A stretch of 64,000 nucleotides of DNA from Xanthobacter sp. YC-JY1 (GTDB lineage Bacteria > Pseudomonadota > Alphaproteobacteria > Rhizobiales > Xanthobacteraceae), in NCBI RefSeq assembly GCF_021730305.1, contig NZ_CP032674.1:2093001-2157000 (forward strand). Direction: 5' to 3'. A model generated the notes under the pieces. It was given only the letters and a program-made list of their open reading frames with translations. It ran no database searches and was not told the origin of the DNA. Of this stretch, positions 15,778-24,355 are shown piece by piece; positions within the stretch are counted from its first letter, which is position 1; each line of letters opens with the position of its first letter. A program made the position numbers and the translations under genes.

Positions 15778-17184
15778 TCATCCCATGGCCCGGGCCAGCG
15801 CCGTGAGCACCCGCGGGTCGCCCATCTGCGCCACGTTGAAACGCAGGAAGGCGCTGGCGGACTGGGCCACGCTGAAGACGTTGCCGGGGGCAAGGATCAC
15901 CCCTTCTTCCCGGCAGCGTCCCGCGATCATAGCGGACTCAAGCCCCTCCGGCAGGCGGCACCACAGATAGAAGCCGCCTCGTGGCATCAGCCATGGGACG
16001 ATGCCGAGCCGGCCGAGCTGTTCCGCCGCCTCCAGCCGGGCGCGGGTCAGGCGATGGCGCACCTCCTCCATGTGCTTGCGATAGCCGCCCCCGGTGAGGA
16101 TGCCCGCCACCAATTCGCCCGCCACCGGGCTGACCGCGCCGAAGCTCGTGGCGATCTGCAGGTCGCTCAAGGCCTCGATCCACTCCGGCCGTGCCGCGAT
16201 GTAGCCGCAGCGGATGGCAGAGGAGAGGGTCTTGGAGAAGCTGCCGATGCGGATCACCTGGTTGAGGCCATCGAGGATGGCGAGGCGCGGGGAGGGCGCC
16301 GGCTCGAAATCGGCGAAGATGTCGTCCTCGACGATGGTGAGCCCGTGCGCCTGCGCGAGCGTGAGGACGCGGTGGGCCGCCTGGGGGGAGAGGGTCGCTC
16401 CGGTCGGGTTCTGGAGCGCGGAGTTGGTGATGTAGAGGCACGGCGTTTCCGCCCCCAGCACCCGCTCGAACGCGGCCGGATCCGGCCCGGTGTGCGTCAT
16501 GGGAACGCTGACGACGCGAACCGGATGGGCGCGCAGCAGCGCCTGGAAGTTGAAATAGCAGGGGTCGTCCACCAGCACGGCATCGCCCGGCCGCAGCAAC
16601 AGCCGGCAGATCAGATCGATGGCCTGCGTGCCCGAGCCGGTGAGCATCACCTGGTCGAGCGTTGCGCCGATACCCTCCTCGGCGAACCGCCCGAGCAGCA
16701 GCCGGCGCAGCGCCGCTGGGCCGCGCGTGCCGCCATATTCCGTGAGCAGAGCGCCGTCCGCGCGGGCGAGCGTCCGCAGCCCCTTGCGCAGGGCGGAGAC
16801 GGGCATCCAGTCGTCCGGCAGCCAGCCGCAGCCGGGCTTGAGCACGGACGGCCCGGCATCGAGCGATTGCTTCGAGACCCAGAACGGGTCGATATCCGGC
16901 GCGCGCGGCGCATCCGCATGGCCGAGCGCCATCAGCGGCGGATCGCGCGGCAGGCCGGTGGCGGTCGCGTAGAAGCCCGAACCGCGCCGCGCGCGGATGA
17001 CGCCTTCGGCCTCCAGCCGGTCATAGGCCTCCACCACCGTGGACGGCGAGACGCCCATCGCCGCGGCGAAGCGGCGGACCGAGGGCAGGCGATCACCGGG
17101 CGGCAGGGCGCCGCCTGAGATGCGGGCCCGAATTTCCGCCATCAGGGCCTCGGTGCGTGTCGTGCCGGGCTTTGGCAATGCCAC
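15778..17184 (-). CDS. MocR-type regulator (GntR HTH fused to class I aminotransferase domain)
   Basis: The protein has 468 residues. The N-terminal winged helix of the GntR type spans about residues 10-75 (GALPPGDRLPSVRRFAAAMG, VSPSTVVEAYDRLEAEGVIR). It is joined to a fold-type I aminotransferase domain from about residue 120: TEYGGTRGPAALRRLL, NPTGATLSPQAAHRVL, EDDIFADF and IRIGSFSKTLSSAIRCGYIA, where the Lys should hold PLP. MocR proteins use the PLP domain to sense PLP or amino-compound ligands. It is divergent from an EamA exporter gene, and a dyad (ATACA-N12-TGTAT) lies between them. Regulation of that exporter is a reasonable inference. Confidence 0.92.
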   Translation of the reverse strand: MALPKPGTTRTEALMAEIRARISGGALPPGDRLPSVRRFAAAMGVSPSTVVEAYDRLEAEGVIRARRGSGFYATATGLPRDPPLMALGHADAPRAPDIDPFWVSKQSLDAGPSVLKPGCGWLPDDWMPVSALRKGLRTLARADGALLTEYGGTRGPAALRRLLLGRFAEEGIGATLDQVMLTGSGTQAIDLICRLLLRPGDAVLVDDPCYFNFQALLRAHPVRVVSVPMTHTGPDPAAFERVLGAETPCLYITNSALQNPTGATLSPQAAHRVLTLAQAHGLTIVEDDIFADFEPAPSPRLAILDGLNQVIRIGSFSKTLSSAIRCGYIAARPEWIEALSDLQIATSFGAVSPVAGELVAGILTGGGYRKHMEEVRHRLTRARLEAAEQLGRLGIVPWLMPRGGFYLWCRLPEGLESAMIAGRCREEGVILAPGNVFSVAQSASAFLRFNVAQMGDPRVLTALARAMG

Positions 17185-17203
17185 TGTGTGGTTCCGTGAA
17201 CTA

Positions 17204-17225
17204 ATACAGTTTGGCAGAATTGTAT
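17204..17225. promoter_or_regulatory. Dyad between the MocR and EamA genes
   Basis: ATACA-N12-TGTAT lies in the 101-bp divergent gap, 20 bp from the MocR start and 61 bp before the EamA start. It is AT-rich relative to its surroundings. A MocR protein commonly binds its divergent promoter region, so this is a candidate site; only 5 bp per arm match, so chance is possible. Confidence 0.4.
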
Positions 17226-17285
17226 GTGAGTGTGGCTGTCTCCGCCACCGGCGCAGGCGTATCGCGGGCCCGAAAGCGAGGTCAC

Positions 17286-18152
17286 ATGGAACGCAATGCA
17301 GCCGGCTGGGGCAGCGGATTTCTCGGCGTCGTCATCTTCAGCGGCTCGTTGCCGGCGACGCGGCTCGCCGTCGTCGATTTCTCGCCGCTCTTCCTCACCT
17401 CCGCGCGGGCCGTCATCGCCGCGATCATTGGCGGGGTGTTCCTGGCCGCGCATCGGCAGGTGCGACCGGCCGCGGATGACCTCTTATCCTTGGCCATCGT
17501 CGCCATCGGCGTCGTGGTCGGGTTTCCGCTGCTCACCGGACTGGCGCTGCAACACATCACGGCGGCCCATTCCATCGTCTTCATCGGCCTCTTGCCGCTC
17601 GCCACCGCCATCTTCGGCGTGCTCCGTGGCGGCGAGCGGCCGAAGCCGGCCTTCTGGCTGTTCTCCTGCGTCGGAGCGGCGACTGTGGCAGGCTTCGCGC
17701 TGTCACGGAGTGCGGACGGCTCACTGTCAGGCGACATGCTGATGATTGGCGCCGTCGTGCTCTGCGGGCTCGGCTATGCCGAGGGCGCGACGCTCTCGCG
17801 GCGCCTCGGCGGCTGGCAGGTCATCTCATGGGCGCTGCTGCTGGCGTTGCCCTTCATGGCAGCGATTGCCCTGACCGTCCGCCCCGACCACTGGACGGGA
17901 ATCGGAATGCCGGCCTGGGCGAGCCTCGCCTACGTCTCGGTGTTCAGCATGCTGATCGGATTCGTCTTCTGGTATCGCGGCCTGGCCCTGGGGGGAATCG
18001 CCGGGGTCGGACAGCTCCAACTGTTGCAGCCCTTCCTCGGGCTGATGCTGGCAGCCGCGGTGCTGGGGGAGAGCATCGCCTGGCCCATGCTCGCCGCCAC
18101 CGGCGTGGTGGTGCTGTGCGTGGCCGGCGCCCGGCACTTCGCCCGCCGCTGA
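17286..18152 (+). CDS. EamA/DMT family transporter
   Basis: The protein has 288 residues with about ten hydrophobic helices and two EamA repeats: SGSLPATRLAVVDFSPLFLT and AAHSIVFIGLLPLATAIFGV in the first half, and PAWASLAYVSVFSMLIGFVF with LLQPFLGLMLAAAVLGESIA in the second. DMT members usually export amino acids or other small metabolites. The ATG at 17286 is preferred because earlier in-frame starts add a polar segment upstream of the first helix. Divergence from a PLP-binding MocR regulator hints that its substrate is an amine or amino acid, but this is inference. Confidence 0.9.
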   Translation: MERNAAGWGSGFLGVVIFSGSLPATRLAVVDFSPLFLTSARAVIAAIIGGVFLAAHRQVRPAADDLLSLAIVAIGVVVGFPLLTGLALQHITAAHSIVFIGLLPLATAIFGVLRGGERPKPAFWLFSCVGAATVAGFALSRSADGSLSGDMLMIGAVVLCGLGYAEGATLSRRLGGWQVISWALLLALPFMAAIALTVRPDHWTGIGMPAWASLAYVSVFSMLIGFVFWYRGLALGGIAGVGQLQLLQPFLGLMLAAAVLGESIAWPMLAATGVVVLCVAGARHFARR

Positions 18153-18744
18153 ATGGCAGGGTGAACCGAGCGCCTCGATTCGAGCCCGGGTGCCATAGGG
18201 GAAACCGTTGCGCGGTATGGTGCGGCGGCAGAAAAGTCGCCTCAATCGCGGGACACCGGCCGTTTCTGCTTGTCGTCACGACCGGGGGCCGGCGGGGCCT
18301 GGAGCCGGTGCGGCGGCCCATCGGGGCGGCACCATGGTGGGTGTCCCCAACGACGGGAACGGGTCGCCTCAAAGGCTCAGCTCAAGCGCATCGCCGAACC
18401 CGGTGTTGCAAAAATACACAATCATTATCAATGACTTAACCTTAATGACCTTCGGTCATGCGGCGAATGGGGCTTGGTATCGAGGTAGGCCATGACCTAG
18501 CGTGCCATTCCTGCAACACCCGCTGGAAAAGCACCCTCTCGGGGCCGTGATCGGCATGGTTTGGATTGATCACAGGTTGGCCTTTTGTATGTTGGCTTTG
18601 CGACGAAGGGGGGCAGTCCCCGGTCGACCGGTCCGCGCTCGGGGGGTCTGAGGGCGGAATGGGAATCGGGGCAAGAACCCTCTCGGGGTGCAGCCGCACC
18701 GGCGAAGCGGAACTCGCTCCCTCGGAACCAACTTGGAGGTCACG
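18153..18744. other. 592-bp gene-free leader region before the first porin gene
   Basis: No convincing gene is present. An AT-richer patch at 18410-18460 holds two AATGAC direct repeats (18430-18435 and 18444-18449) and a small perfect hairpin ATGACC-TTC-GGTCAT (18445-18459). Further on, GTGATC (18547-18552) and GATCAC (18568-18573) form a 6-bp inverted repeat with a 15-bp spacer. These are plausible regulatory sites for the porin gene, which has a good GGAGG at 18735-18739. A clean promoter could not be assigned. Confidence 0.45.
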
Positions 18745-20208
18745 ATGAAGATGGTGAAGAGCCTTCTCCTCGGCAGCGCGGCGGGTCTCGTCGCGGTCGC
18801 TGGAGCCCAGGCCGCCGACCTGCCTGTCAAGGCAAAGCCGGTTGAGTATGTGAAGGTCTGCTCTGCGTATGGCGCGGGCTACTTCTATATCCCCGGCACC
18901 GACACCTGCATCAAGATCGGCGGCTACGCCCGTTTTGACACCTATGTGAACGCTGTCGGCACCTTCAACCCGGCCATCTCGTCGACCACCGGCACGGCCT
19001 TCAACGGTCCCGGCGTCGGCGTGTTCGCCTATCCCTTCACGGATGGCGATGATCCGGACTACCTGACCCGCGTCCGCGGCGTCATCGACTTTGACGCCCG
19101 CACCCAGACCGACTACGGCACGCTCCGCTCCTACGTGCGCTTCGGCGCCGAGTGGAACTCGCAGTCTGGCGCCGGCGTCGGCGCGAGCAACGGCCTCTAC
19201 TTCGAGCGCGCGTTCATTCAGTTCTCGGGCTTCACCTTCGGTTACACCCAGTCGTTCTTCGACCCGGGCGTTGGCTACATGCTGACCACCCCGTATGCGG
19301 GTTCGAACCGTTGGACCACCATGCTCGCCTACACGGCGCAGTTCGGTAACGGCTTCTCGGCGACCATCTCGCTGGAAGACGCTGCCAACCGCACCACCGG
19401 CGTGCAGATGACCGGCTCCACCGCGACGCCTGTCTTCAACGTCACCACCGCCGCCACCGGCCTGACCTACACCAACTACCAGGGCGGTCAGCAGGCTCCC
19501 GACATCGTCGCGAACCTGCGCTATGACGGCGCTTGGGGTACGGCTCAGCTGTCTGGTGCTCTGCACCAGGTCGTGAGCACCCTTGCTCTGTATAACGGCT
19601 TCTACCCGGGCATGGGCACCACCAGCGAGTGGGGTTGGGCGATCGGCGGTCACGTCGAGTTCAAGCTCCCGATGCTTGCGGCTGGCGACAGCCTCTTCAT
19701 CCAGGCTGGCTACGAGCAGGGCGCCGTGTCCTACATCGGTCTGTCGGGCACGTCGCAGGGCCAGGCCACCTCGGTGGGCTCGGTCAGCCTGACCCAGGTC
19801 GGCGGTTCGCTGTTCGCTTCGGGCGCCTTCTACACCGTGGCTGATGCCGTGGCCGACCTCTTCGGTCAGCCCGCGCTCACCACCGGCTGGGCCATCCAGG
19901 GCCAGTTCCGCCACTACTGGACCCCGGGCCTGCGCTCGGCGCTCTATGCTGGCTACCTGAAGTACGAAGTTCCCACGAACATCGTCGCCGCTCAGAACTT
20001 CAACATGTGGCAGGTTGGTGTGAACACCATCTGGTCGCCGGTGAAGAACCTCGATATCGGCGCAGAACTTCTGTACTCTAAGGTTGACGGCTCTGTGCCG
20101 CTCGGCCAGTACGCTGCGGTCAACGCTGCGGGCGCCACCATCGGCTCGCTCGTGGGCGGCTCCACCGACATCTGGTCGGGCGGCGTCCGCGTGCAGCGCA
20201 ACTTCTGA
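18745..20208 (+). CDS. Rhizobial-type outer-membrane porin (PF02530, Omp2b/RopA-like)
   Basis: The protein has 487 residues with a signal peptide (MKMVKSLLLGSAAGLVAVAG then AQAAD). The mature N-terminus carries the family hallmark LPVKAKPVEYVKVCSAYG, then GYFYIPGTDTCIKIGGYARF with the second Cys, probably forming a disulfide. Alternating amphipathic strands follow (GVIDFDARTQTDYGTLRSYV, FIQFSGFTFGYTQSFF, GFSATISLEDAANRTTG), and the C-terminus VRVQRNF ends in Phe as expected for BamA recognition. It should form a trimeric beta-barrel for solute diffusion. Codons ending in T (GGT, GCT) are more frequent than in neighbours, which fits high expression. GGAGG lies 5 bp before the ATG and a strong terminator follows. 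Confidence 0.95.
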   Translation: MKMVKSLLLGSAAGLVAVAGAQAADLPVKAKPVEYVKVCSAYGAGYFYIPGTDTCIKIGGYARFDTYVNAVGTFNPAISSTTGTAFNGPGVGVFAYPFTDGDDPDYLTRVRGVIDFDARTQTDYGTLRSYVRFGAEWNSQSGAGVGASNGLYFERAFIQFSGFTFGYTQSFFDPGVGYMLTTPYAGSNRWTTMLAYTAQFGNGFSATISLEDAANRTTGVQMTGSTATPVFNVTTAATGLTYTNYQGGQQAPDIVANLRYDGAWGTAQLSGALHQVVSTLALYNGFYPGMGTTSEWGWAIGGHVEFKLPMLAAGDSLFIQAGYEQGAVSYIGLSGTSQGQATSVGSVSLTQVGGSLFASGAFYTVADAVADLFGQPALTTGWAIQGQFRHYWTPGLRSALYAGYLKYEVPTNIVAAQNFNMWQVGVNTIWSPVKNLDIGAELLYSKVDGSVPLGQYAAVNAAGATIGSLVGGSTDIWSGGVRVQRNF

Positions 20209-20228
20209 TCCTTCGCGATCGGACGAAG

Positions 20229-20257
20229 AACCCCGGTGGGCAACCACCGGGGTTTTT
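20229..20257 (+). terminator. Rho-independent terminator of the first porin gene
   Basis: An 11-bp perfect stem (AACCCCGGTGG with CCACCGGGGTT) closes a GCAA tetraloop, and the 3' arm runs into a T-tract. It lies 21 bp after the porin stop. Confidence 0.92.
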
Positions 20258-20602
20258 CTTTGTCTGTACTTCACCTTGCGGGGGCTTTTTGTCTTCGCCA
20301 TCGAGTGTGGTCTTTATCTGAGACCCATCGCGCATTTCCCGTGCGCGCGTCGATGTGCCGGCCGCGCCATCACAGTCCGGCGCCCGCGCAATTTCGGCAT
20401 TGCTCGAATTTACTTCGCGCTATACTGCGCTCAGGCCATGAGCGGATCGCGGCACGCCCGCCGTCTGCATTTTCAATTTTTCGCTTCTACCGCGGACGCG
20501 GGTTGCTCTGTGAGTGCCATCTAGGGTTGGCAATGGCGGCTCTGCACGTCTGTACACGTTGAGCCCGCTGCTGGTCGCTCGTGATTACCGCGAGAGGGGT
20601 CG
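20258..20602. other. Gap between the two porin genes
   Basis: About 345 bp with no supported gene. It separates the terminator of the first porin from the second porin start, so the second gene needs its own promoter here. A near-palindromic ACGT-N6-ACGT stands at about 20547-20560, 43 bp before the second start. No clear -35/-10 pair was found. Confidence 0.4.
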
Positions 20603-21919
20603 ATGCCGATCGCCCGCGCCGTCGTATTGCGCCGTCTCCACTGCCTGATCCTTGCCGGCGGGGTCGTCGTCGCGGCAGGTTGGGCGCAGGGACGGGCTGC
20701 CGCCGCGGACCTGATATCGCAACGGGCAGCCGACGCCCGCGTGAGAGCCTGCACGGCACAAGGGCCGGGCTTTGTCTTCATTCCGGGTACTGACACCTGC
20801 CTGCGTGTCGGCGGGTACCTTTGGGTCGAGGGTTATTACAACACCTATACCCAGTACCCGCCGAACTACGACAAGACCTATTCCATCTCGACCGGCGGGC
20901 TCATTCTCGACACCCGCACGGCGACCGACTACGGCACGGTGCGCGCCTATTTCGAGACGCGGTTCCGGTGGCGAACATCCGATCCCTGGTCGGATGGCCC
21001 GATAACACCCACGGGCTCGAAGCCGGCGCAGATCGACCTGCGCGACGCCTACGTCCAGATTGCGGGCTTCACCATCGGCCACGGCCAATCGGTTTTCGAT
21101 TTCTATGGCAACGCCAACGTGCTGGGCACCGACCCTGCCACCATCGGCGACGACACGCGGCTGAACCTCGTCAGCTACACCTACGAATTCTCCAAAAACC
21201 TCAGCACGAGCTTTTCGCTGGAAGATGCGGCGAACCGCCAAAGCGGTATTCTCGCCCGCAATCCAAACCTCTTCGGCCCTTATGACGATCAGGGTGGAGT
21301 GAGCGCTCCCGATTTGGTCGCGAACCTGAAATACCAGGCGTCCTGGGGCACGCTGCAACTGTCCGGCGCCCTGCATCAGGTCAGTGCGACCGCTGTGCAG
21401 ACTCCGACCGTCACGCTCGGCGGCGGCTGGGGCTATGCGCTGCAGGCGGGCGTCATGTTCAACCTGCCGGCGCTCGGCGAGGAGGATACGCTCTATCTCC
21501 AGTCGGCCTATACGAGCAGCGCGACGTCCTATCTCGGCCTGCAGGATCCCTCGGGCGACTATGGCGTGCCGGACGCTTTCGTCGGCGCTGGCAGGAACGT
21601 CACTAGGGTGTCCGGCTGGAACGTCACCGCCTCGCTCCTGCACAATTGGAACGAGCGGTGGAGTTCGGCCCTGTTCGGCGGCTATGCCGCTTACGAGTTC
21701 AACACCACTGGCATCCAGGCCTTCTATGGCGCGTCGGGTGGCAAGAATTACAATGTCGGTGGCTATGTCGCCTTTGCACCGGTGAAGAAAGTCTCCATCG
21801 CCTTGCAATATGACTACACCTACAATTCCGCCACCAGCTACAGGCCCACGGCCTTCGCGCCGGCGCTGCCTTCGGTGGGCGCACAGCAGGTGCTTCTGTT
21901 CATCTCCCGCGATTTCTGA
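20603..21919 (+). CDS. Second porin of the PF02530 family
   Basis: The protein has 438 residues, with a basic N-terminus and a signal peptide ending near GRAAAAD. The family pattern repeats: LISQRAADARVRACTAQGPG, then FVFIPGTDTCLRVGGYLWVE with the two Cys. Strands resembling the first porin follow (LILDTRTATDYGTVRAYFET, AYVQIAGFTIGHGQSVFDFY, SFSLEDAANRQSG, LVANLKYQASWGTLQLSGAL), and the C-terminus ISRDF ends in Phe. It is about 50 residues shorter than the upstream paralogue and more diverged, without the T-ending codon preference, so it may be a lower-expression or condition-specific porin. Confidence 0.93.
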   Translation: MPIARAVVLRRLHCLILAGGVVVAAGWAQGRAAAADLISQRAADARVRACTAQGPGFVFIPGTDTCLRVGGYLWVEGYYNTYTQYPPNYDKTYSISTGGLILDTRTATDYGTVRAYFETRFRWRTSDPWSDGPITPTGSKPAQIDLRDAYVQIAGFTIGHGQSVFDFYGNANVLGTDPATIGDDTRLNLVSYTYEFSKNLSTSFSLEDAANRQSGILARNPNLFGPYDDQGGVSAPDLVANLKYQASWGTLQLSGALHQVSATAVQTPTVTLGGGWGYALQAGVMFNLPALGEEDTLYLQSAYTSSATSYLGLQDPSGDYGVPDAFVGAGRNVTRVSGWNVTASLLHNWNERWSSALFGGYAAYEFNTTGIQAFYGASGGKNYNVGGYVAFAPVKKVSIALQYDYTYNSATSYRPTAFAPALPSVGAQQVLLFISRDF

Positions 21920-22037
21920 GGTGACCCGGCACACCGCGGCGCCCCTCTAATGCCGTCTTCACCCGCGAGGCTTCCGGTGCGACGGCGAAGTATGCTGAAG
22001 TCCCCTTCCGGCTCCCGAGAGCGGGGCGGACAGCGGG

Positions 22038-24254
22038 GTGTGCGTGGTGCGGCAAGGCGAGGCGAACACGGCGGGCGAGGGCGGGCTCGAGCAGGGCCAG
22101 CCGCGCCGGGGCAAGGGCTGGCAGCGCCTGTGGCCGCTGGCCGCCGGGCTCGCTGCGCTCGCCGCCCTTACGGTCTTCACCATCCTGTTCGCCCGTGGCC
22201 CCATCGAGGCCGATCTCGATTCGGCGGCGCGCGATGTGCTTGCGCGTACGGGGGAGTCCTGGGCGTCCGCCCGCTTCCAGGGCCGCGACGCCACCATGGA
22301 GGGCGAGGCCCTGGCCGAGGAGGCGCGGGCGAAGGTGCGCGCTTCGCTGGAAGGCCTGTTCGGCGTTCGCGTGGTACGCGATGCAACCACCCTTCTTCCC
22401 GAGCGGCACCCCTTCACCTTCAGCGCGGTGAAGGACGGGCGCACGATCGCCCTCGATGGCTACGTTCCCTCCGCCGATGCCCTCGTGCGGATCGTCGCGG
22501 CTGCGCGCAGTGGCGGGGAGCAGGTGACCGGGCAGAACCGGCTGGTGCGGGCCCGCGGGGCGCCGCCCGGTGATTTCGCGGCGCTGGTCATCTTCGGCCT
22601 CGGCCAGCTGAAGCGCTTGCCGTCCGGCCGGCTCACGCTGTCGGATGGCGCAATTGCGCTGGAAGGGCGGGCCCGCGACCTCGCGAGCTATGACGAACTG
22701 GCCCAGACCCTGCACGGCCCGCTGCCCGGCGGCATGGTGCTCGCGCGCTTCGAGGTGCGCCCGCCGGTCGCCGCCCCGTTCCTGTGGTCGGCGGTGCGCG
22801 ATGGGACGGTGCTGCGGCTCAGCGGCTACGTTCCATCGGCAGATGCGCGGTCCGAGGTGGCGAAGGCCCTGTCCTCGACCGTGCCGGGCATCGGCATCAA
22901 GGACGACACCCTGCTCGCCGATGGTGCGCCGAGCGCGGAGCTCTGGATGCGGGCGGTGCGCTTCGCTGGCGCGGCCCTGGCCCAGCTTCCCGAGGGACGG
23001 GTGACGCTGTCGGATTCGACCATTTCCATCGAGGGCGCCGCGCCCAGCTTCACCTCCTTCGACATCCTCCTCACGCTGCGCCGGCAGCCGCCCGAAGGCT
23101 TCCAGATCGTGCGCTTCGCAGTGGAGCCGCCGCGCGCCTCGCCGTTTACCTGGCAGATCGAACGCAGTCCCGAGCAGGTGCGGCTTTCCGGCTTCGCGCC
23201 GTCCGAGGAGGCCCGACGCCTGCTGCTGGACGCCGCGCGCTCGGGCTTTCAGGGCGTGCCGGTCGCCGACGACCTGCAGCTCGCTTCCGGCGGCCCGGCG
23301 CCCGAGGTATGGGCGAGCGCCGCCAGCTTCGCCGTCGCTCAGCTCGCCCGCATGCATGCCGGCTCGGCGGAGGTGTCCGGCACGCGGATGGTGCTGTCGG
23401 GCGAGGCGGCCGATTCTGCGGGCTACCTTGCCGTGATGCAGGCGGTGCGGACGCCGCCGGCCGGTGTCATCGTCGACGCCAAGGGCGTGCGGCCGCCGGC
23501 CATCTCGCCTTATGTCTTCTCGGTCCGGCGGGAGGCCGGCGAGCTCACGGTCTCCGGCTTCTATCCGGACGAGGCGGTGCATCTCGCCATCAAGGCCGCG
23601 CTGGAGCGCGACTTCCTGCGCGAAAAGGTCAATGATGTGTCGGCGGTCGGCGGCGGAGCGCCATCCGGCTTCCGCGACGCGGTGCTCGCCGGGCTTGCCC
23701 AGCTCTCCCGTCTGTCCTCCGGCGAATTGAGTGTCGCCGATGCGCAGATGCGCCTGAGCGGAACGGTGCTCGACACAACCGTGGGAGGCGAGGTGGAGGC
23801 GGCACTGAAGCGAGCTGCGCGACCGCCCTTCGTGGTCGAGACGGCGCTCCAGCTGGCTCCGTCCGCCCCGCCGGTGAGCGTGGCGGAATGCGGCCGGCTG
23901 GTCGGGGAGCTGCTGTCGCGCGGGACGGTCCGCTTCGTCGGCGCCACGGCGGACATCGATCCTTTGAGCCGCGGCCTCGTGGATCGTATTGCCGCCGTGC
24001 TGAAGCGATGCCCGGAGGGGCTGGTGCGGGTGTCCGGCCATACGGACGGCATCGGCGATGCGGCTGCCAATGTGCGCCTCTCCGAGGCGCGGGCGAAGGC
24101 CGTGGTCACCGCGCTGGCCGCCGAGGGCATCGCCCCTGACCGGCTGACGGCAGCCGGGCTCGGCTCGGGTCAGCCGGTGGCCCCCAATGACACCGAGGCG
24201 GGCAGGGCGCTGAACCGGCGCATCGAGGTCGAGGTGAAGGAGCGCGCGCCATGA
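22038..24254 (+). CDS. OmpA-domain protein with tandem BON-like modules
   Basis: The protein has 738 residues from a GTG start. A short basic N-terminus leads to one hydrophobic helix (about residues 32-52). Four large modules then follow, each opening with a P-F/Y-x-F/W-S-type motif whose prolines fall at residues 125, 247, 369 and 491: HPFTFSAVKDG, APFLWSAVRDG, SPFTWQIERS and SPYVFSVRRE. Each is followed by L-x-G-Y/F-x-P and, later, a BON-like QLPEGRVTLSDSTISIEG-type unit. The C-terminal OmpA domain (about 625-738) keeps peptidoglycan-binding residues in VSGHTDGIGD and LNRRIEVEV. It is probably anchored in the inner membrane with modules in the periplasm. Its stop overlaps the next start (ATGA). 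Confidence 0.87.
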   Translation: MCVVRQGEANTAGEGGLEQGQPRRGKGWQRLWPLAAGLAALAALTVFTILFARGPIEADLDSAARDVLARTGESWASARFQGRDATMEGEALAEEARAKVRASLEGLFGVRVVRDATTLLPERHPFTFSAVKDGRTIALDGYVPSADALVRIVAAARSGGEQVTGQNRLVRARGAPPGDFAALVIFGLGQLKRLPSGRLTLSDGAIALEGRARDLASYDELAQTLHGPLPGGMVLARFEVRPPVAAPFLWSAVRDGTVLRLSGYVPSADARSEVAKALSSTVPGIGIKDDTLLADGAPSAELWMRAVRFAGAALAQLPEGRVTLSDSTISIEGAAPSFTSFDILLTLRRQPPEGFQIVRFAVEPPRASPFTWQIERSPEQVRLSGFAPSEEARRLLLDAARSGFQGVPVADDLQLASGGPAPEVWASAASFAVAQLARMHAGSAEVSGTRMVLSGEAADSAGYLAVMQAVRTPPAGVIVDAKGVRPPAISPYVFSVRREAGELTVSGFYPDEAVHLAIKAALERDFLREKVNDVSAVGGGAPSGFRDAVLAGLAQLSRLSSGELSVADAQMRLSGTVLDTTVGGEVEAALKRAARPPFVVETALQLAPSAPPVSVAECGRLVGELLSRGTVRFVGATADIDPLSRGLVDRIAAVLKRCPEGLVRVSGHTDGIGDAAANVRLSEARAKAVVTALAAEGIAPDRLTAAGLGSGQPVAPNDTEAGRALNRRIEVEVKERAP

Positions 24255-24355
24255 TCTATCTCGCCGTCGCGCTTTGGCCTTACGTGCTCGGGGCTGCGGT
24301 CATCGGCCTGGCCACCGGCTACGCGCTCGGCCGGAACGGGGGGAGCCGGCCATGA
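24251..24355 (+). CDS. 34-residue single-pass membrane microprotein
   Basis: This frame begins with an ATG overlapping the OmpA-BON stop (ATGA at 24251-24254) and ends in an ATGA that also starts the next gene (24352-24355). The product opens MIYLAVALWPYVLGAAVIGL, forms one transmembrane helix and ends ATGYALGRNGGSRP. Its double overlap makes it likely to be translated. The end of the helix (GYALGR) resembles that of the next protein (GYRIGR), which suggests related membrane anchors. Function is unknown; it could be an assembly or regulatory partner of the flanking proteins. Confidence 0.68.
   Translation: MIYLAVALWPYVLGAAVIGLATGYALGRNGGSRP

Noticed and set aside
14299-18152. Genomic island inserted at tRNA-Ser
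   Set aside because: No integrase, no repeat of the tRNA 3' end and no obvious change in base composition were seen. The following genes are common chromosomal regulator/transporter pairs.
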